Below are positions 27,409 to 34,360 of a DNA stretch of 64,000 nucleotides, piece by piece. A program made the position numbers and the translations under genes. The notes beneath the pieces are model-generated. The model ran no database searches and was not told where the DNA came from. It saw nothing but the letters and a program-made list of their open reading frames with translations. This DNA is from an uncultured Collinsella sp. (GTDB lineage Bacteria > Actinomycetota > Coriobacteriia > Coriobacteriales > Coriobacteriaceae): assembly GCA_959018755.1 (NCBI GenBank), contig CAUEMA010000001.1, positions 124,001 through 188,000 of the forward strand. Reading direction: 5' to 3'. The first letter of the stretch is position 1. Each line of letters begins with the position of its first letter.

Positions 27409-27688
27409 CTAAATGCCTTTTGCTTCTGCTCCCTCCGCAATCATGTTGCGGTTATACACCAGGTGCAAATACATCGCGTCGTGCGCTGCGGTGGGGTTGC
27501 GCGCGGCGATGGCATCGGCCACGCCACGGTGGGTGCGGATGGTCTCCTCGACGAGCCTTTTTTGCCCGTTACGTCGATAAAGAGGGGAACGGATGCCTTG
27601 AGCACACCCATCAGACGGGCAACGACGAGGTTGCCGCCATCCCAGGGCGGCTTCATGGAGTAGCGCACGTACGCATCGAATTTCTCCT
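27409..27688 (-). pseudogene. Remnant of a GntR/FadR-type regulator (FCD domain only, frameshifted)
   Basis: Two frames together encode the end of an FCD ligand-binding domain. The first reads FDAYVRYSMKPPWDGGNLVVARLMGVLKASVPLFIDVTGKK, and the second continues RLVEETIRTHRGVADAIAARNPTAAHDAMYLHLVYNRNMI. The frame changes at a run of six A on the minus strand (27558-27563), a typical indel site. An in-frame stop lies upstream and the DNA-binding domain is gone. Likely a decayed regulator of a neighbouring catabolic locus. Confidence 0.65.
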
Positions 27689-27706
27689 CTCATAGATGCG
27701 TGGCGC

Positions 27707-27743
27707 AAAGAGCCCCGAGTTCATACGAGCTCGGGGCTCTTTT
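27707..27743. terminator. Bidirectional terminator-like hairpin
   Basis: AAAGAGCCCCGAG pairs with CTCGGGGCTCTTT and is followed by TTTT on the plus strand, with an A-run on the other side. It separates the GntR remnant from the AAA ATPase gene. Confidence 0.7.
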
Positions 27744-27833
27744 CGTCTAGATTGGGGACGCGTAGCCGGACGAAAGCGTGTTGCGTTTGGCGTAAAACCA
27801 TACGAAAGTGCAATTTGCGTCTTATTTCCGAAC

Positions 27834-27868
27834 GTAAAGCAGACGAAAACCGTTTACGTCTGCTTTAA
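27834..27868. repeat. Hairpin near the end of the AAA ATPase gene
   Basis: GTAAAGCAGACG pairs with CGTCTGCTTTA across an 11-nt loop. The surrounding 100 bp repeats short ACGAAA words (ACGAAAACCG, ACGAAAACGG). It lies downstream of the minus-strand AAA ATPase stop and could be part of its transcript end. Confidence 0.4.
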
Positions 27869-27912
27869 ATCCGTACGAAAACGGTTTTCATCTTGCAGGG
27901 CAGTTGTCGTTT

Positions 27913-29004
27913 CTACAGTTCAACTTCCAGTTCGGCTTTGTGCTCGTAGAGGTAGTCGCGCATGTAGGGGATGGCAAATGAGACCTTGCCGTACGAAGGA
28001 GCCTCGATAATCGATTCTCTTAACAGGCGGCTGCGGACGGAGCTCACCTGTTGAGGCGTTTTGTTCAGGGCATCGGCAACCATGCTGGTCGAGCTCGTCT
28101 GCCCCAAAGACGCCATGCTCAGCAGATAAGCGATGCACGTGGGCGGAATGCGCTGCAGCGCGGGCTCAATCACCATGGCGCAGAAGCGTTCGCGTGCCGT
28201 TGCAATGCCACGCTCGGCTTCTTCTTCTCCAATAATCGCTGTGTGTGCACGTCTTGCCAACTGCCATGCGTAGTATCCAACGAGTTGGATCATGAAAGGA
28301 TAGCCTTGCGTTGCCTCGGCAAGTTGGCCGGCAATACCTGGCTGCAACTCCATGCCAGACGCTTCAATGGTTTCCTCGAGGGAGTACGACACTTCGGTTA
28401 CTGCCACAGCCTTCAGATCAAAGGGGAGGGCACGGCGCAAAAACGTAAGTGTCTTTCCGTTGATGATGCTTTCAATCATCGAAGGCAGCCCAGCAAAAAC
28501 AAAGGCGATATCAAGGTCTTCGCCGATAACCTGCTGAATCGCAATGGAGAGCGTTCGGACCTCATCGAGCTCTGCGTCTTGAACCTCGTCGAGAGTGATG
28601 AGCAGGCCATTTCCATTCTTGGTTATTGTCTGTCTCATGGCGTCGCGTAGCGATGGGCCGATTCGCTCAATATCTATGCTGCCGATGGATATGCCAGCTA
28701 CGGTGGGCTCAAATCTGGCGTGTTTGGCCTGGAATTTGGGCTGCAGCTGTTCGAGAATGCGCTGGCAAAGTCCCTCGGTTGCGACCTCTTTTATGACCGT
28801 CCAGCCACGGCTTTGCGCCAAACGTGAGCACTCGTCAAGGAGGACCGTCTTGCCCGTTCCACGGACGCCGGCTATGCGCATTAGGCGCCCAGGGGCACCA
28901 GGCCCGTTGGTGAGGCCTTCACTGAATTCTTCAAGTACATCTTCGCGGCCGATAATCGTGGGAGGTGTTTTACCTGCTGTGGGCTTAAAAGGGTTTGTTT
29001 GCAT
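27913..29004 (-). CDS. AAA-type ATPase with winged-helix-like C-terminus (Orc1/Cdc6-like fold), function unknown
   Basis: 363 residues. Walker A is GVRGTGKTVLL (about residues 48-58), Walker B is GLLITLDEVQDA, and a sensor segment is DIAFVFAGLP, typical of the AAA_16/STAND-like ATPases seen in mobile or stress loci. The C-terminal third has helix-turn-helix-like segments (TSMVADALNKTPQQVSSVRSRLLRESIIEAPSYGKVSFAIPYMRDYL), so DNA binding is plausible. ATG 29004 lies behind AGGTGG. It has no functional neighbours, and seven 10-bp repeats stand directly upstream. Function not assigned. Confidence 0.75.
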   Translation of the reverse strand: MQTNPFKPTAGKTPPTIIGREDVLEEFSEGLTNGPGAPGRLMRIAGVRGTGKTVLLDECSRLAQSRGWTVIKEVATEGLCQRILEQLQPKFQAKHARFEPTVAGISIGSIDIERIGPSLRDAMRQTITKNGNGLLITLDEVQDAELDEVRTLSIAIQQVIGEDLDIAFVFAGLPSMIESIINGKTLTFLRRALPFDLKAVAVTEVSYSLEETIEASGMELQPGIAGQLAEATQGYPFMIQLVGYYAWQLARRAHTAIIGEEEAERGIATARERFCAMVIEPALQRIPPTCIAYLLSMASLGQTSSTSMVADALNKTPQQVSSVRSRLLRESIIEAPSYGKVSFAIPYMRDYLYEHKAELEVEL

Positions 29005-29020
29005 GTGATCCACCTTTGCT

Positions 29021-29090
29021 CAAGATATAGCAAGATATAGCAAAGTATAGCAAGATATAGCAAAGTATAGTGAGATATAGCAACGTATAG
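29021..29090. repeat. Seven tandem 10-bp repeats upstream of the AAA ATPase gene
   Basis: Seven consecutive decamers, consensus CAAGATATAG or CAAAGTATAG on the plus strand (CTATAYYTTG on the minus strand), run without gap from 29021 to 29090. The array ends 17 bp before the ATPase start. A period of 10 bp is close to one helical turn, so bound protein would sit on one face. The TATA content also makes this the likely promoter region of the gene. Confidence 0.85.
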
Positions 29091-29117
29091 CGCTGTTTGC
29101 GGGTTCTTACGGTGGTG

Positions 29118-29798
29118 CTATTTCCCGAATGCCGCGCGCACAAAGCGCTGGGCGAACAGCTTATTAGCGATGTTGATGATATGGCCCAAGAACAGCGCCG
29201 AGATGGCGGTGGTCACGCCAAAGCCGCCCAGGTTGTGCATGAGCGCGAGCGACAGAACGAGAGACACGGCGACATGCGAGCAGTCGAACACGACTTTTAC
29301 GTCGCCAAAGCGGCGTTTAATCTTTTCGGCAATGACCTGCACCAGGCCGTCGGGCGCGTTGGGGACAACGCCCATGTTGACGACGAGACTTACGCCAAAT
29401 GCAGTGACAGCGAGGGAGAGCAGCATGGTCTCAACCTGTATGGGGAGTGCTGCGGGATGCAGCGGGTTGACCGCCATGAAGAAGTCGGTGAAGCCGCCGA
29501 TGAGCGTTGAGAAGCACAGCTCGAGCAGGATGCGCGGCTGGAACTCGCGTTGCAAGATAGTGAATTGTGCCACGATGTAGGCGACATAGGTAGCAGTGAT
29601 CCAAAAGCCGAGCGTCTTGCCCGTGAGCATGGATAGGGTTGTGGCAAAGCACGTGAGCGCGGCGACGCCCAGGCCAGATGCCGTCTGGAGACTCATGCCG
29701 AGTGCCAGTACTGCAACGCCCGCCAGACACATCAGCATCCTGATGACGGTATGGAACCAATCGATCTTCTCGCCATTCATGATGATGAGCGGTCGCAT
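29118..29798 (-). CDS. YczE/YitT-like integral membrane protein
   Basis: 226 residues with about five membrane segments (VIRMLMCLAGVAVLALGMSLQ; GFWITATYVAYIVAQFTIL; VAVSLVLSLALMHNLGGFGVTTAISALFLGHIINI) and the segment NMGVVPNAPDGLVQVIAEKIKRRFG typical of the YczE family, whose activity is not established. Its 5' region has a KdgR-type operator, a conserved hairpin and a structured leader shared with kdgK and eda. That places it in the keto-deoxygluconate regulon, so sugar-acid transport or export is a reasonable but unproven guess. ATG 29798 has AAAGGA about 14 bp upstream. Confidence 0.8.
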   Translation of the reverse strand: MRPLIIMNGEKIDWFHTVIRMLMCLAGVAVLALGMSLQTASGLGVAALTCFATTLSMLTGKTLGFWITATYVAYIVAQFTILQREFQPRILLELCFSTLIGGFTDFFMAVNPLHPAALPIQVETMLLSLAVTAFGVSLVVNMGVVPNAPDGLVQVIAEKIKRRFGDVKVVFDCSHVAVSLVLSLALMHNLGGFGVTTAISALFLGHIINIANKLFAQRFVRAAFGK

Positions 29799-29829
29799 GT
29801 CGCTACCCGTCCTTTCGGTTGTGTGAAAA

Positions 29830-29956
29830 AACTGACCCGGACCGGCAAAAGAGGGTTATCGGAGGCACTGCTGTTAAAGCAGAAAAGCCGGCCCCACAGT
29901 CAGTTGTCTAGGAAGTGTCTCGCTGTGCCGGAATGGGACTGAAGGGCCAGAGAGAC
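29830..29956 (-). ncRNA. Candidate structured leader RNA (riboswitch-like), copy A, before the YczE-type gene
   Basis: Coordinates on the plus strand; the transcript is minus. Paired parts are P1 29830-29836 with 29899-29905, P2 about 29842-29846 with 29887-29891, P3 CTGCT (29868-29872) with AGCAG (29878-29882), and a second hairpin 29917-29929 with 29945-29956. Its loop contains GGAATGGGACTG, identical to copy B at 34156-34286. The segment GGTTATCGGAGGCACTGCT is also identical. Stem sequences differ between the copies but keep pairing. It ends 32 nt before the start codon. Confidence 0.7.
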
Positions 29957-29977
29957 GGGAGGAAAGCAAATGACATT

Positions 29978-30035
29978 GCGTGGGCAATAGGATGCCAAGA
30001 TGGTAGGGTGCGTCTTAGCATCCTATTGCTCACGC
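29978..30035 (-). ncRNA. Conserved leader hairpin (GGTAGGGTGC loop), copy A
   Basis: An 18-bp stem, with one G-T position, encloses a 22-nt loop containing AAGATGGTAGGGTGCGTCTT. The same loop with different stem sequence occurs before kdgK at 35439-35496. It lies just downstream of a KdgR-type operator and promoter on the minus strand, so it should be the first structure in the transcript. Confidence 0.65.
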
Positions 30036-30039
30036 TCGA

Positions 30040-30090
30040 CGAAATCGGTTTCGTTTGAGCCTTAGTATACGCACGGGATTCTATTTGCAA
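30040..30090 (-). promoter_or_regulatory. Promoter and KdgR-type operator for the YczE-type gene
   Basis: On the minus strand, TTGCAA (30085-30090), 15 bp and TATACT (30064-30069) precede the palindrome CGAAATCGGTTTCG (30040-30053). Exactly the same arrangement (TTGCAA, 15 bp, TATACT, operator) precedes kdgK. The operator would lie at or just after the transcript start, consistent with repression by the LacI-family protein encoded at 35631-36653. Confidence 0.7.
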
Positions 30091-30108
30091 AGAGAAAAAC
30101 AATAAAAA

Positions 30109-30120
30109 GTGAACGTTCAC
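30109..30120. promoter_or_regulatory. Operator GTGAACGTTCAC (uxa-type)
   Basis: Perfect 12-bp palindrome identical to the core of the two sites before uxaC (17489-17540). It lies between the divergent YczE-type and HIT genes, linking this locus to the LacI-family regulator at 16230-17309. Confidence 0.75.
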
Positions 30121-30154
30121 CTAATCGTAACAACTCGTTGGCTGTATCATGGCG

Positions 30155-30188
30155 GTAGTCGATACGAAACCGATTTCGTATCGACTAC
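30155..30188. promoter_or_regulatory. 34-bp palindrome with KdgR-type operator before the HIT gene
   Basis: A near-perfect 34-bp dyad. The arms GTAGTCGATACGAAA and TTTCGTATCGACTAC flank the operator core CGAAACCGATTTCG, which is the complement of the sites at 30040 and 35514. It probably controls the HIT-gntP transcript. Confidence 0.75.
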
Positions 30189-30217
30189 GCATGCGTTGTA
30201 TCTGTCCATTATCTGGT

Positions 30218-30239
30218 GGTGTAAACGAGGGGTTACACC
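30218..30239 (+). promoter_or_regulatory. Small leader hairpin before the HIT gene
   Basis: GGTGTAA (30218-30224) pairs with TTACACC (30233-30239), 46 bp before the HIT start codon. No T-run follows. Function unknown. Confidence 0.3.
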
Positions 30240-30285
30240 TGCCGCAAAAGCGGCATCCATCATTGTCCAGATTGAAAGGATCACC

Positions 30286-30720
30286 ATGGAACAGCATACC
30301 GATTGCTCGTACTGCATGTGCGGGACCGACAACACGCTCGTCGATGCCTTTGGCATCCCCATGCTTGACCTGCCTGCCAGCAAGCTCATCTTGTTTAAGG
30401 AGCAGAGTCATAAGGGCCGCGTAATCGTGGCCTCCAAGCAGCACGTCGATGACATCTCCTGCATGTCCGAGGAAGACGCCGCCGCCTTTATGGCCGATGT
30501 CCGCCACGTCGCGGCAGCGCTGCACAAGGCGTTCAATCCCGACAAGATTAACTTTGGTGCCTACGGCGACACCATGCATCACCTGCACGTGCATATCGTC
30601 CCCAAGTACAAGGACGATCCGTTTGAGTTTGGCGACGTGTTTGCCATGAACCCCGGTCGCGTCACGCTCGAGTCGGCTCAGTACGACGAGATCGCCCAGG
30701 CAATTGTCGCCAACCTGTAA
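30286..30720 (+). CDS. HIT-family nucleotide-binding hydrolase/transferase
   Basis: 144 residues with the histidine triad HLHVHIVPK near the C-terminus and an N-terminal Cys pair (CSYCMCG). HIT proteins hydrolyse or transfer nucleotidyl groups such as AMP from substituted nucleotides. Start at ATG 30286 behind GAAAGGA; longer in-frame starts would overlap the operators. It is followed 66 bp later by a GntP permease and shares the KdgR-type promoter. Why a HIT enzyme belongs to this regulon is unknown. Confidence 0.9.
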   Translation: MEQHTDCSYCMCGTDNTLVDAFGIPMLDLPASKLILFKEQSHKGRVIVASKQHVDDISCMSEEDAAAFMADVRHVAAALHKAFNPDKINFGAYGDTMHHLHVHIVPKYKDDPFEFGDVFAMNPGRVTLESAQYDEIAQAIVANL

Positions 30721-30786
30721 GCGAGTAAAAGCTGCTATTTCGAATGGAAGCACTTGGCTTCATTGCCAGTTAAAAGGAGCTTATCT

Positions 30787-32121
30787 ATGAATGCAGGAGT
30801 TGTTTCACTCCTTTGGGTGCTGGTGGGCGTAGTCCTGCTGGTCGCCATGATCGTTAAGTTTAAAATCAACAGCATCATTGCGCTTATTCTTTCCGCCATT
30901 TTTATCGCCCTTGCCGACGGCATCTCTGTGGGCGACCTTGTCACCACCATGGAAGATGGACTGGGCGGAACGCTTAAGTCGCTTGCGCTGATCATTATCT
31001 TTGGCGCAGCCATCGGAAAACTGATGACCGATTCGGGTGCCTCGCAGCAGATTGCCGACACTATCGTTGACAAGCTCGGTATTAAGCTGCTGCCTGTTGC
31101 GCTTCTGATCATCGGCGTTATCTTTGGTATGAGCATGTTCTACGAGGTGGCGTTCCTTATCGTTACGCCGCTCGTTATCAGCATCGCCAAAGAGGCCGAC
31201 ATCCCCTATATGCGCCTGATTATCCCGGCTGTTTCTGGTACCACGATGGGCCATTCTCTTTTTCCGCCGCAGCCTGGTCCTATGGCGCTGGTGAGTGCCT
31301 TTGGTGCCGAGGTTCCGCCGGTCTACATCTTTGGTCTGATCGTCACGATTCCGACACTTATCTGCTCTGGTCTTTTGCTGTGCCATTTCATCCCCGGTCT
31401 CGATGACATGCCGCTTGGCAATGTTATGAAGCCGGCGGAGCGCAGGCCCGCGGACGAGCTTCCGCCGTTCTGGCTTTCCATTCTGGTGCCGCTGTTCCCG
31501 GCAATCATCATGATTGGGGCTTCGATTATCAAGAACACGGTGGGCGAGGGTTGCTTTGCATACGATCTTGCCAGCTGCATCGGTAGCGCAGATATCACTA
31601 TGCTCATCACGATGATTCTTGCCATGGTTGCGTATGGTTATACGCGCGGCATGGATGGCGGAGAGATCTCTAGCTCTATGTCCGATGCTATCAAGGGCGT
31701 CGCGAACGTGCTGCTCGTTATCGGTGCCGGCGGCATCATGAAGCAGGTCATCATTACTTCTGGCGTTGGCGCGACGCTTGCCGACATGGTGAGCCTCATG
31801 CCGGTGTCGCCGCTGATTTTGGCTTGGGTGATCACGGTGGTCCTGCGCCTGCTCACCGGCCAGGGTACCGTCTCGGCCATCACCGCCGCCGGCGTCGTGG
31901 CACCTATGGTTACGCAGTTTGGCATCAACCCGGTGCTTGCAGTACTGGTCTGCGCCTGCGCATCCAATACCATCACGCCTATGTATGACGGCGGCTACCT
32001 GCTGTTCCAGCAGTCGTTTGGCCTGTCGATGAAGGATACCTATAAGACATGGGGCCTGTTGGAGCTCGTCAACTCCGTTGTCGGCCTCATCATGGTTCTA
32101 ATCCTGAGCCTGTTTATCTAG
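30787..32121 (+). CDS. GntP-family gluconate/keto-deoxygluconate-type permease
   Basis: 444 residues with 12 or more membrane segments and the GntP signature regions (TMGHSLFPPQPGPMALVSAFGAE; TGQGTVSAITAAGVVAPM; SNTITPMYDGGYLLFQ). Family members import gluconate or related sugar acids by proton symport. Context with kdgK, eda and kdgR suggests KDG, gluconate or another uronate-derived acid. ATG 30787 follows AAAAGGAGC. Confidence 0.92.
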   Translation: MNAGVVSLLWVLVGVVLLVAMIVKFKINSIIALILSAIFIALADGISVGDLVTTMEDGLGGTLKSLALIIIFGAAIGKLMTDSGASQQIADTIVDKLGIKLLPVALLIIGVIFGMSMFYEVAFLIVTPLVISIAKEADIPYMRLIIPAVSGTTMGHSLFPPQPGPMALVSAFGAEVPPVYIFGLIVTIPTLICSGLLLCHFIPGLDDMPLGNVMKPAERRPADELPPFWLSILVPLFPAIIMIGASIIKNTVGEGCFAYDLASCIGSADITMLITMILAMVAYGYTRGMDGGEISSSMSDAIKGVANVLLVIGAGGIMKQVIITSGVGATLADMVSLMPVSPLILAWVITVVLRLLTGQGTVSAITAAGVVAPMVTQFGINPVLAVLVCACASNTITPMYDGGYLLFQQSFGLSMKDTYKTWGLLELVNSVVGLIMVLILSLFI

Positions 32122-32157
32122 GCGAGAAACGCATAAGACAAGCGTGTCTCACCGCAA

Positions 32158-32205
32158 GCCCGCGGACAGTTGCCTATCAAACCGTCCGCGGGCCTTTGCT
32201 TTTTA
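32158..32205 (+). terminator. Terminator of the HIT-gntP operon
   Basis: GCCCGCGGAC pairs with GTCCGCGGGC (perfect 10 bp), followed by CTTTGCTTTTT. Confidence 0.88.
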
Positions 32206-32225
32206 TACCAACGGCATGTCGCACC

Positions 32226-32321
32226 CGTCCCCCCCCATAAGTTGCGGTGGAATAGTTCCTGTTTTTGCTGCTGAAGGCTTTGAGCAGGAACTATTCCACC
32301 GCAACTTATGAGGGGGCGGGG
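32226..32321. repeat. Intergenic hairpin repeat, AGTTGCGGTG family (copy 2, longest)
   Basis: An almost complete 96-nt hairpin. A C-rich left flank pairs with a G-rich right flank, then ATAAGTTGCGGTGGAATAG pairs with CTATTCCACCGCAACTTAT, with AGTTCCTG/CAGGAACT continuing the stem. It follows the operon terminator and precedes the GntR gene. Confidence 0.85.
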
Positions 32322-32379
32322 GATGCGATAGTATAACGTGGTGATATTCGACAAACCGTGGGCTTCATCCGAGGGCTTT

Positions 32380-33072
32380 ATGGAACAACACCAGCATTAT
32401 CAGAGCCTGCAAGATCAGGCATACAACGCGTTGCGCTCCAAGATCATCTATGCTGAGCTCAAGCCCGGCACGCGCCTTTCGGCGATTGGTCTGGAAAAAG
32501 AGACGGGAATCGGGCGCACGCCCATTCGCGAGTCTTTTGTGCGCCTGCGTGAGCAGGAACTGGTGGAAACTCGTCCCAAAAGCGGCACCTATGTCTCTAA
32601 GATCAGCATGGAACGCGCCGAAAACGCCTGCTTTTTGCGCGAGAAGCTCGAGAGAAGCGTACTCATTAAATGTTGTTCGGCTGCTACGCCCGAGCAAAAG
32701 CAGCGGCTTGAGCAGATTCTTGCCGAGTCCGAGTCACTCGACCATAGCGAAACGCGTCGCTTTTTCGATCTGGACAACCTGTTCCATGAGACGTGCTTTG
32801 AGATTGCTGGCCGTCACATGTTGTGGAATTGGATGAAGAGCGTCAACACGCATTTTGAGCGATACAACTGGTTGCGTATGGTGTCGCAGGACCTGGATTG
32901 GGAGCCGATTCGTCGGCAGCATCGCCGGATTCTCGAGGCCATTAAGAGGGGCGATACCGATGCAGCGAGCTATCTGGCCGAGACGCACCTGCACCTGATG
33001 CCCGAGGAGCAGGGCCCGGTTATCGCCTTGCATCCTGACTATTTTGAGCTGTCCAAGGACTCGGCCATCTAA
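32380..33072 (+). CDS. GntR-family regulator, FadR/FCD subfamily
   Basis: 230 residues. The N-terminal winged HTH (QAYNALRSKIIYAELKPGTRLSAIGLEKETGIGRTPIRESFVRLREQELVETRPKSGTYVS) is typical of GntR, followed by an all-helical FCD domain with metal-binding-like His (FHETCFEIAGRHMLW; RQHRRILEAIKRGDTDAASYLAETHLH). ATG 32380 has GAGGG upstream; a GTG at 32338 is an alternative. Placed between gntP and eda in a sugar-acid locus, it may sense a sugar acid. It stands between two hairpin repeats. Confidence 0.87.
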   Translation: MEQHQHYQSLQDQAYNALRSKIIYAELKPGTRLSAIGLEKETGIGRTPIRESFVRLREQELVETRPKSGTYVSKISMERAENACFLREKLERSVLIKCCSAATPEQKQRLEQILAESESLDHSETRRFFDLDNLFHETCFEIAGRHMLWNWMKSVNTHFERYNWLRMVSQDLDWEPIRRQHRRILEAIKRGDTDAASYLAETHLHLMPEEQGPVIALHPDYFELSKDSAI

Positions 33073-33087
33073 CTCGTCCCCTACATT

Positions 33088-33154
33088 AGTTGCGGTGAAA
33101 TAGGGATTGTTTTGCGGCTCTGATGGTGTAAGCAGTCCATATTTCACCGCAACT
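33088..33154. repeat. Intergenic hairpin repeat, AGTTGCGGTG family (copy 3)
   Basis: AGTTGCGGTGAAATA pairs with TATTTCACCGCAACT (33140-33154), and the stem continues with mismatches. It begins 16 bp after the GntR stop. Same family as 25175 and 32226. Confidence 0.8.
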
Positions 33155-33179
33155 GCCGGGGCACATCGGGGCACGAAAA

Positions 33180-33246
33180 AGCTGCGGCGCCGTTTGGAGG
33201 AAAAGACCGGAAGCAAGGGTCCATTCCTCTAGACGGCGCCGCAGCT
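33180..33246. repeat. Long hairpin downstream of the GntR gene
   Basis: AGCTGCGGCGCCGT pairs with ACGGCGCCGCAGCT and the stem continues (GGAGGAA/TTCCTC). It is followed by GTTTTG on the plus strand. This could terminate transcription from the GntR gene. Confidence 0.65.
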
Positions 33247-33312
33247 GTTTTGATGGCTCGGTTTTTGTCGATGTGGCTCAACTGGGCGCGGTTGCCAAAC
33301 GAGTAAGTAAAG

Positions 33313-33405
33313 CGGCTCGGGGGCGTGTCGCTTCCGTCACGTTCTATCAGCATACAAGACGGTTTTGGTTCTTGTTCGTGACGGAAACGGCGCGCTTCCG
33401 AGCCG
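33313..33405. repeat. Nested inverted repeat between the GntR and eda genes
   Basis: Outer arms CGGCTCGG (33313-33320) and CCGAGCCG (33398-33405), and inner arms TTCCGTCACG (33332-33341) and CGTGACGGAA (33377-33386), are all perfect. TTTT follows at 33406. Together with its neighbours it means the 390 bp between these convergent genes is nearly all hairpins. Confidence 0.6.
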
Positions 33406-33414
33406 TTTTAAAAG

Positions 33415-33446
33415 AAAGGGGGCGAGGTCTAGGGCACGCCCCCTTT
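33415..33446 (-). terminator. Terminator of eda
   Basis: On the minus strand AAAGGGGGCG pairs with CGCCCCCTTT and is followed by a CTTTT tract, 19 bp after the eda stop. Confidence 0.8.
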
Positions 33447-33464
33447 CACGATAGAGAGCTAAAC

Positions 33465-34106
33465 CTAGCCGCGGACCTTCTTGACGACGTCCATGGCCTC
33501 GCGGGCGATCTGCTCGACCTTGGAGAAGTCGCCGTCGGCAAACAGGGCCGGCTTGACCATCCAGGTGCCACCGCAGGCGATGATGGCAGAGGAGCTCAGG
33601 TACTCCTCGACGTTGGCGGTGCTCACGCCGCCGGTAGGCATAAAGCGGTGACCGACAAACGGAGCGGCGAGGGCCTTGATGGTGTTCAGGCCGCCATACT
33701 GGGACGCGGGGAAGAACTTGGTGACCTTAAGACCCAGGTTCTCGGCGGCGGTGACCTCGGAGGGGGTCACGGTGCCGGGAAGGACGGGCAGGTCGATGTC
33801 GATGCAGTGCTTCACGACGTCCTCGTTGTAACCCGGGGAGACGATGAACTTGGCACCGGCTGCGCGGGCCTGCTCAACCTGCTCGACGGTCAGGACGGTG
33901 CCGGCACCAACGCACATCTCGGGCTCGGCCTCGGCCATAGCGGCGATGCACTCGGCGGCGCAGGCGGTGCGGAAGGTGACCTCGGCGGACTTCATGCCAG
34001 CTGCCATAAGGGCGTGGGCGAGCGGGGCGGCGTCCTCGACCTTGTCGAGCACGACGACCGGCACGATGCCCAGGGACTCAAGCGTGGTGTAGAACTGATC
34101 GAACAT
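33465..34106 (-). CDS. eda: 2-keto-3-deoxy-6-phosphogluconate (KDPG) aldolase
   Basis: 213 residues, a class I TIM-barrel aldolase. Visible motifs are GIVPVVVLDKVEDA, SAEVTFRTACA (catalytic Glu in VTFRT), VGAGTVLTVEQ, FIVSPGYNED, TKFFPASQYGG (Schiff-base Lys in TKFFPA) and FMPTGGVSTANVEEYL. It splits KDPG into pyruvate and glyceraldehyde 3-phosphate, the last step of uronate breakdown here. ATG 34106 lies behind AAAGGAA. It follows kdgK on the minus strand with a 254-bp gap holding structured RNA copy B. Confidence 0.96.
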   Translation of the reverse strand: MFDQFYTTLESLGIVPVVVLDKVEDAAPLAHALMAAGMKSAEVTFRTACAAECIAAMAEAEPEMCVGAGTVLTVEQVEQARAAGAKFIVSPGYNEDVVKHCIDIDLPVLPGTVTPSEVTAAENLGLKVTKFFPASQYGGLNTIKALAAPFVGHRFMPTGGVSTANVEEYLSSSAIIACGGTWMVKPALFADGDFSKVEQIAREAMDVVKKVRG

Positions 34107-34155
34107 GATGTTCCTTTCGATGTATGGCGCGCATGGGCGCGTGATTGCCAAATAT

Positions 34156-34286
34156 GCTGGTCAGGAGCCGATTTTGGATTGGTTATCGGAGGCACTGCTT
34201 GGGGTTCAAGCAATTCCAAAACCGGCTGCTCGACCAGTCATGTAGGGAATGCCAGGCAAAACCGGAATGGGACTGGTGGTTTTGCC
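34156..34286 (-). ncRNA. Candidate structured leader RNA (riboswitch-like), copy B, before eda
   Basis: Plus-strand coordinates, minus transcript. P1 is 34156-34162 with 34232-34238. P2 is 34166-34177 with 34216-34227 (its only plus-strand mismatch is a G-U pair in the minus transcript). P3 is TGCTT (34196-34200) with AAGCA (34208-34212). The second hairpin is GGCAAAACC (34255-34263) with GGTTTTGCC (34278-34286), loop GGAATGGGACTGGT. Loop and GGTTATCGGAGGCACTGCT are identical to copy A while stems differ. A published candidate RNA named after KDPG aldolase exists; I cannot tell whether this is it. Confidence 0.75.
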
Positions 34287-34360
34287 CGACCGGAGGAATC
34301 GGGGAGCGGGCCGCAGGGGTATGGGATTGGAAAGCTGCGGCACGCGGAATGGGGAACGAA

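Noticed and set aside
27745..27912. Phage attachment site or CRISPR-like repeats near the AAA ATPase gene
   Set aside because: Short ACGAAA words recur but are irregular in spacing; a single hairpin explains most of it and no integrase is nearby.
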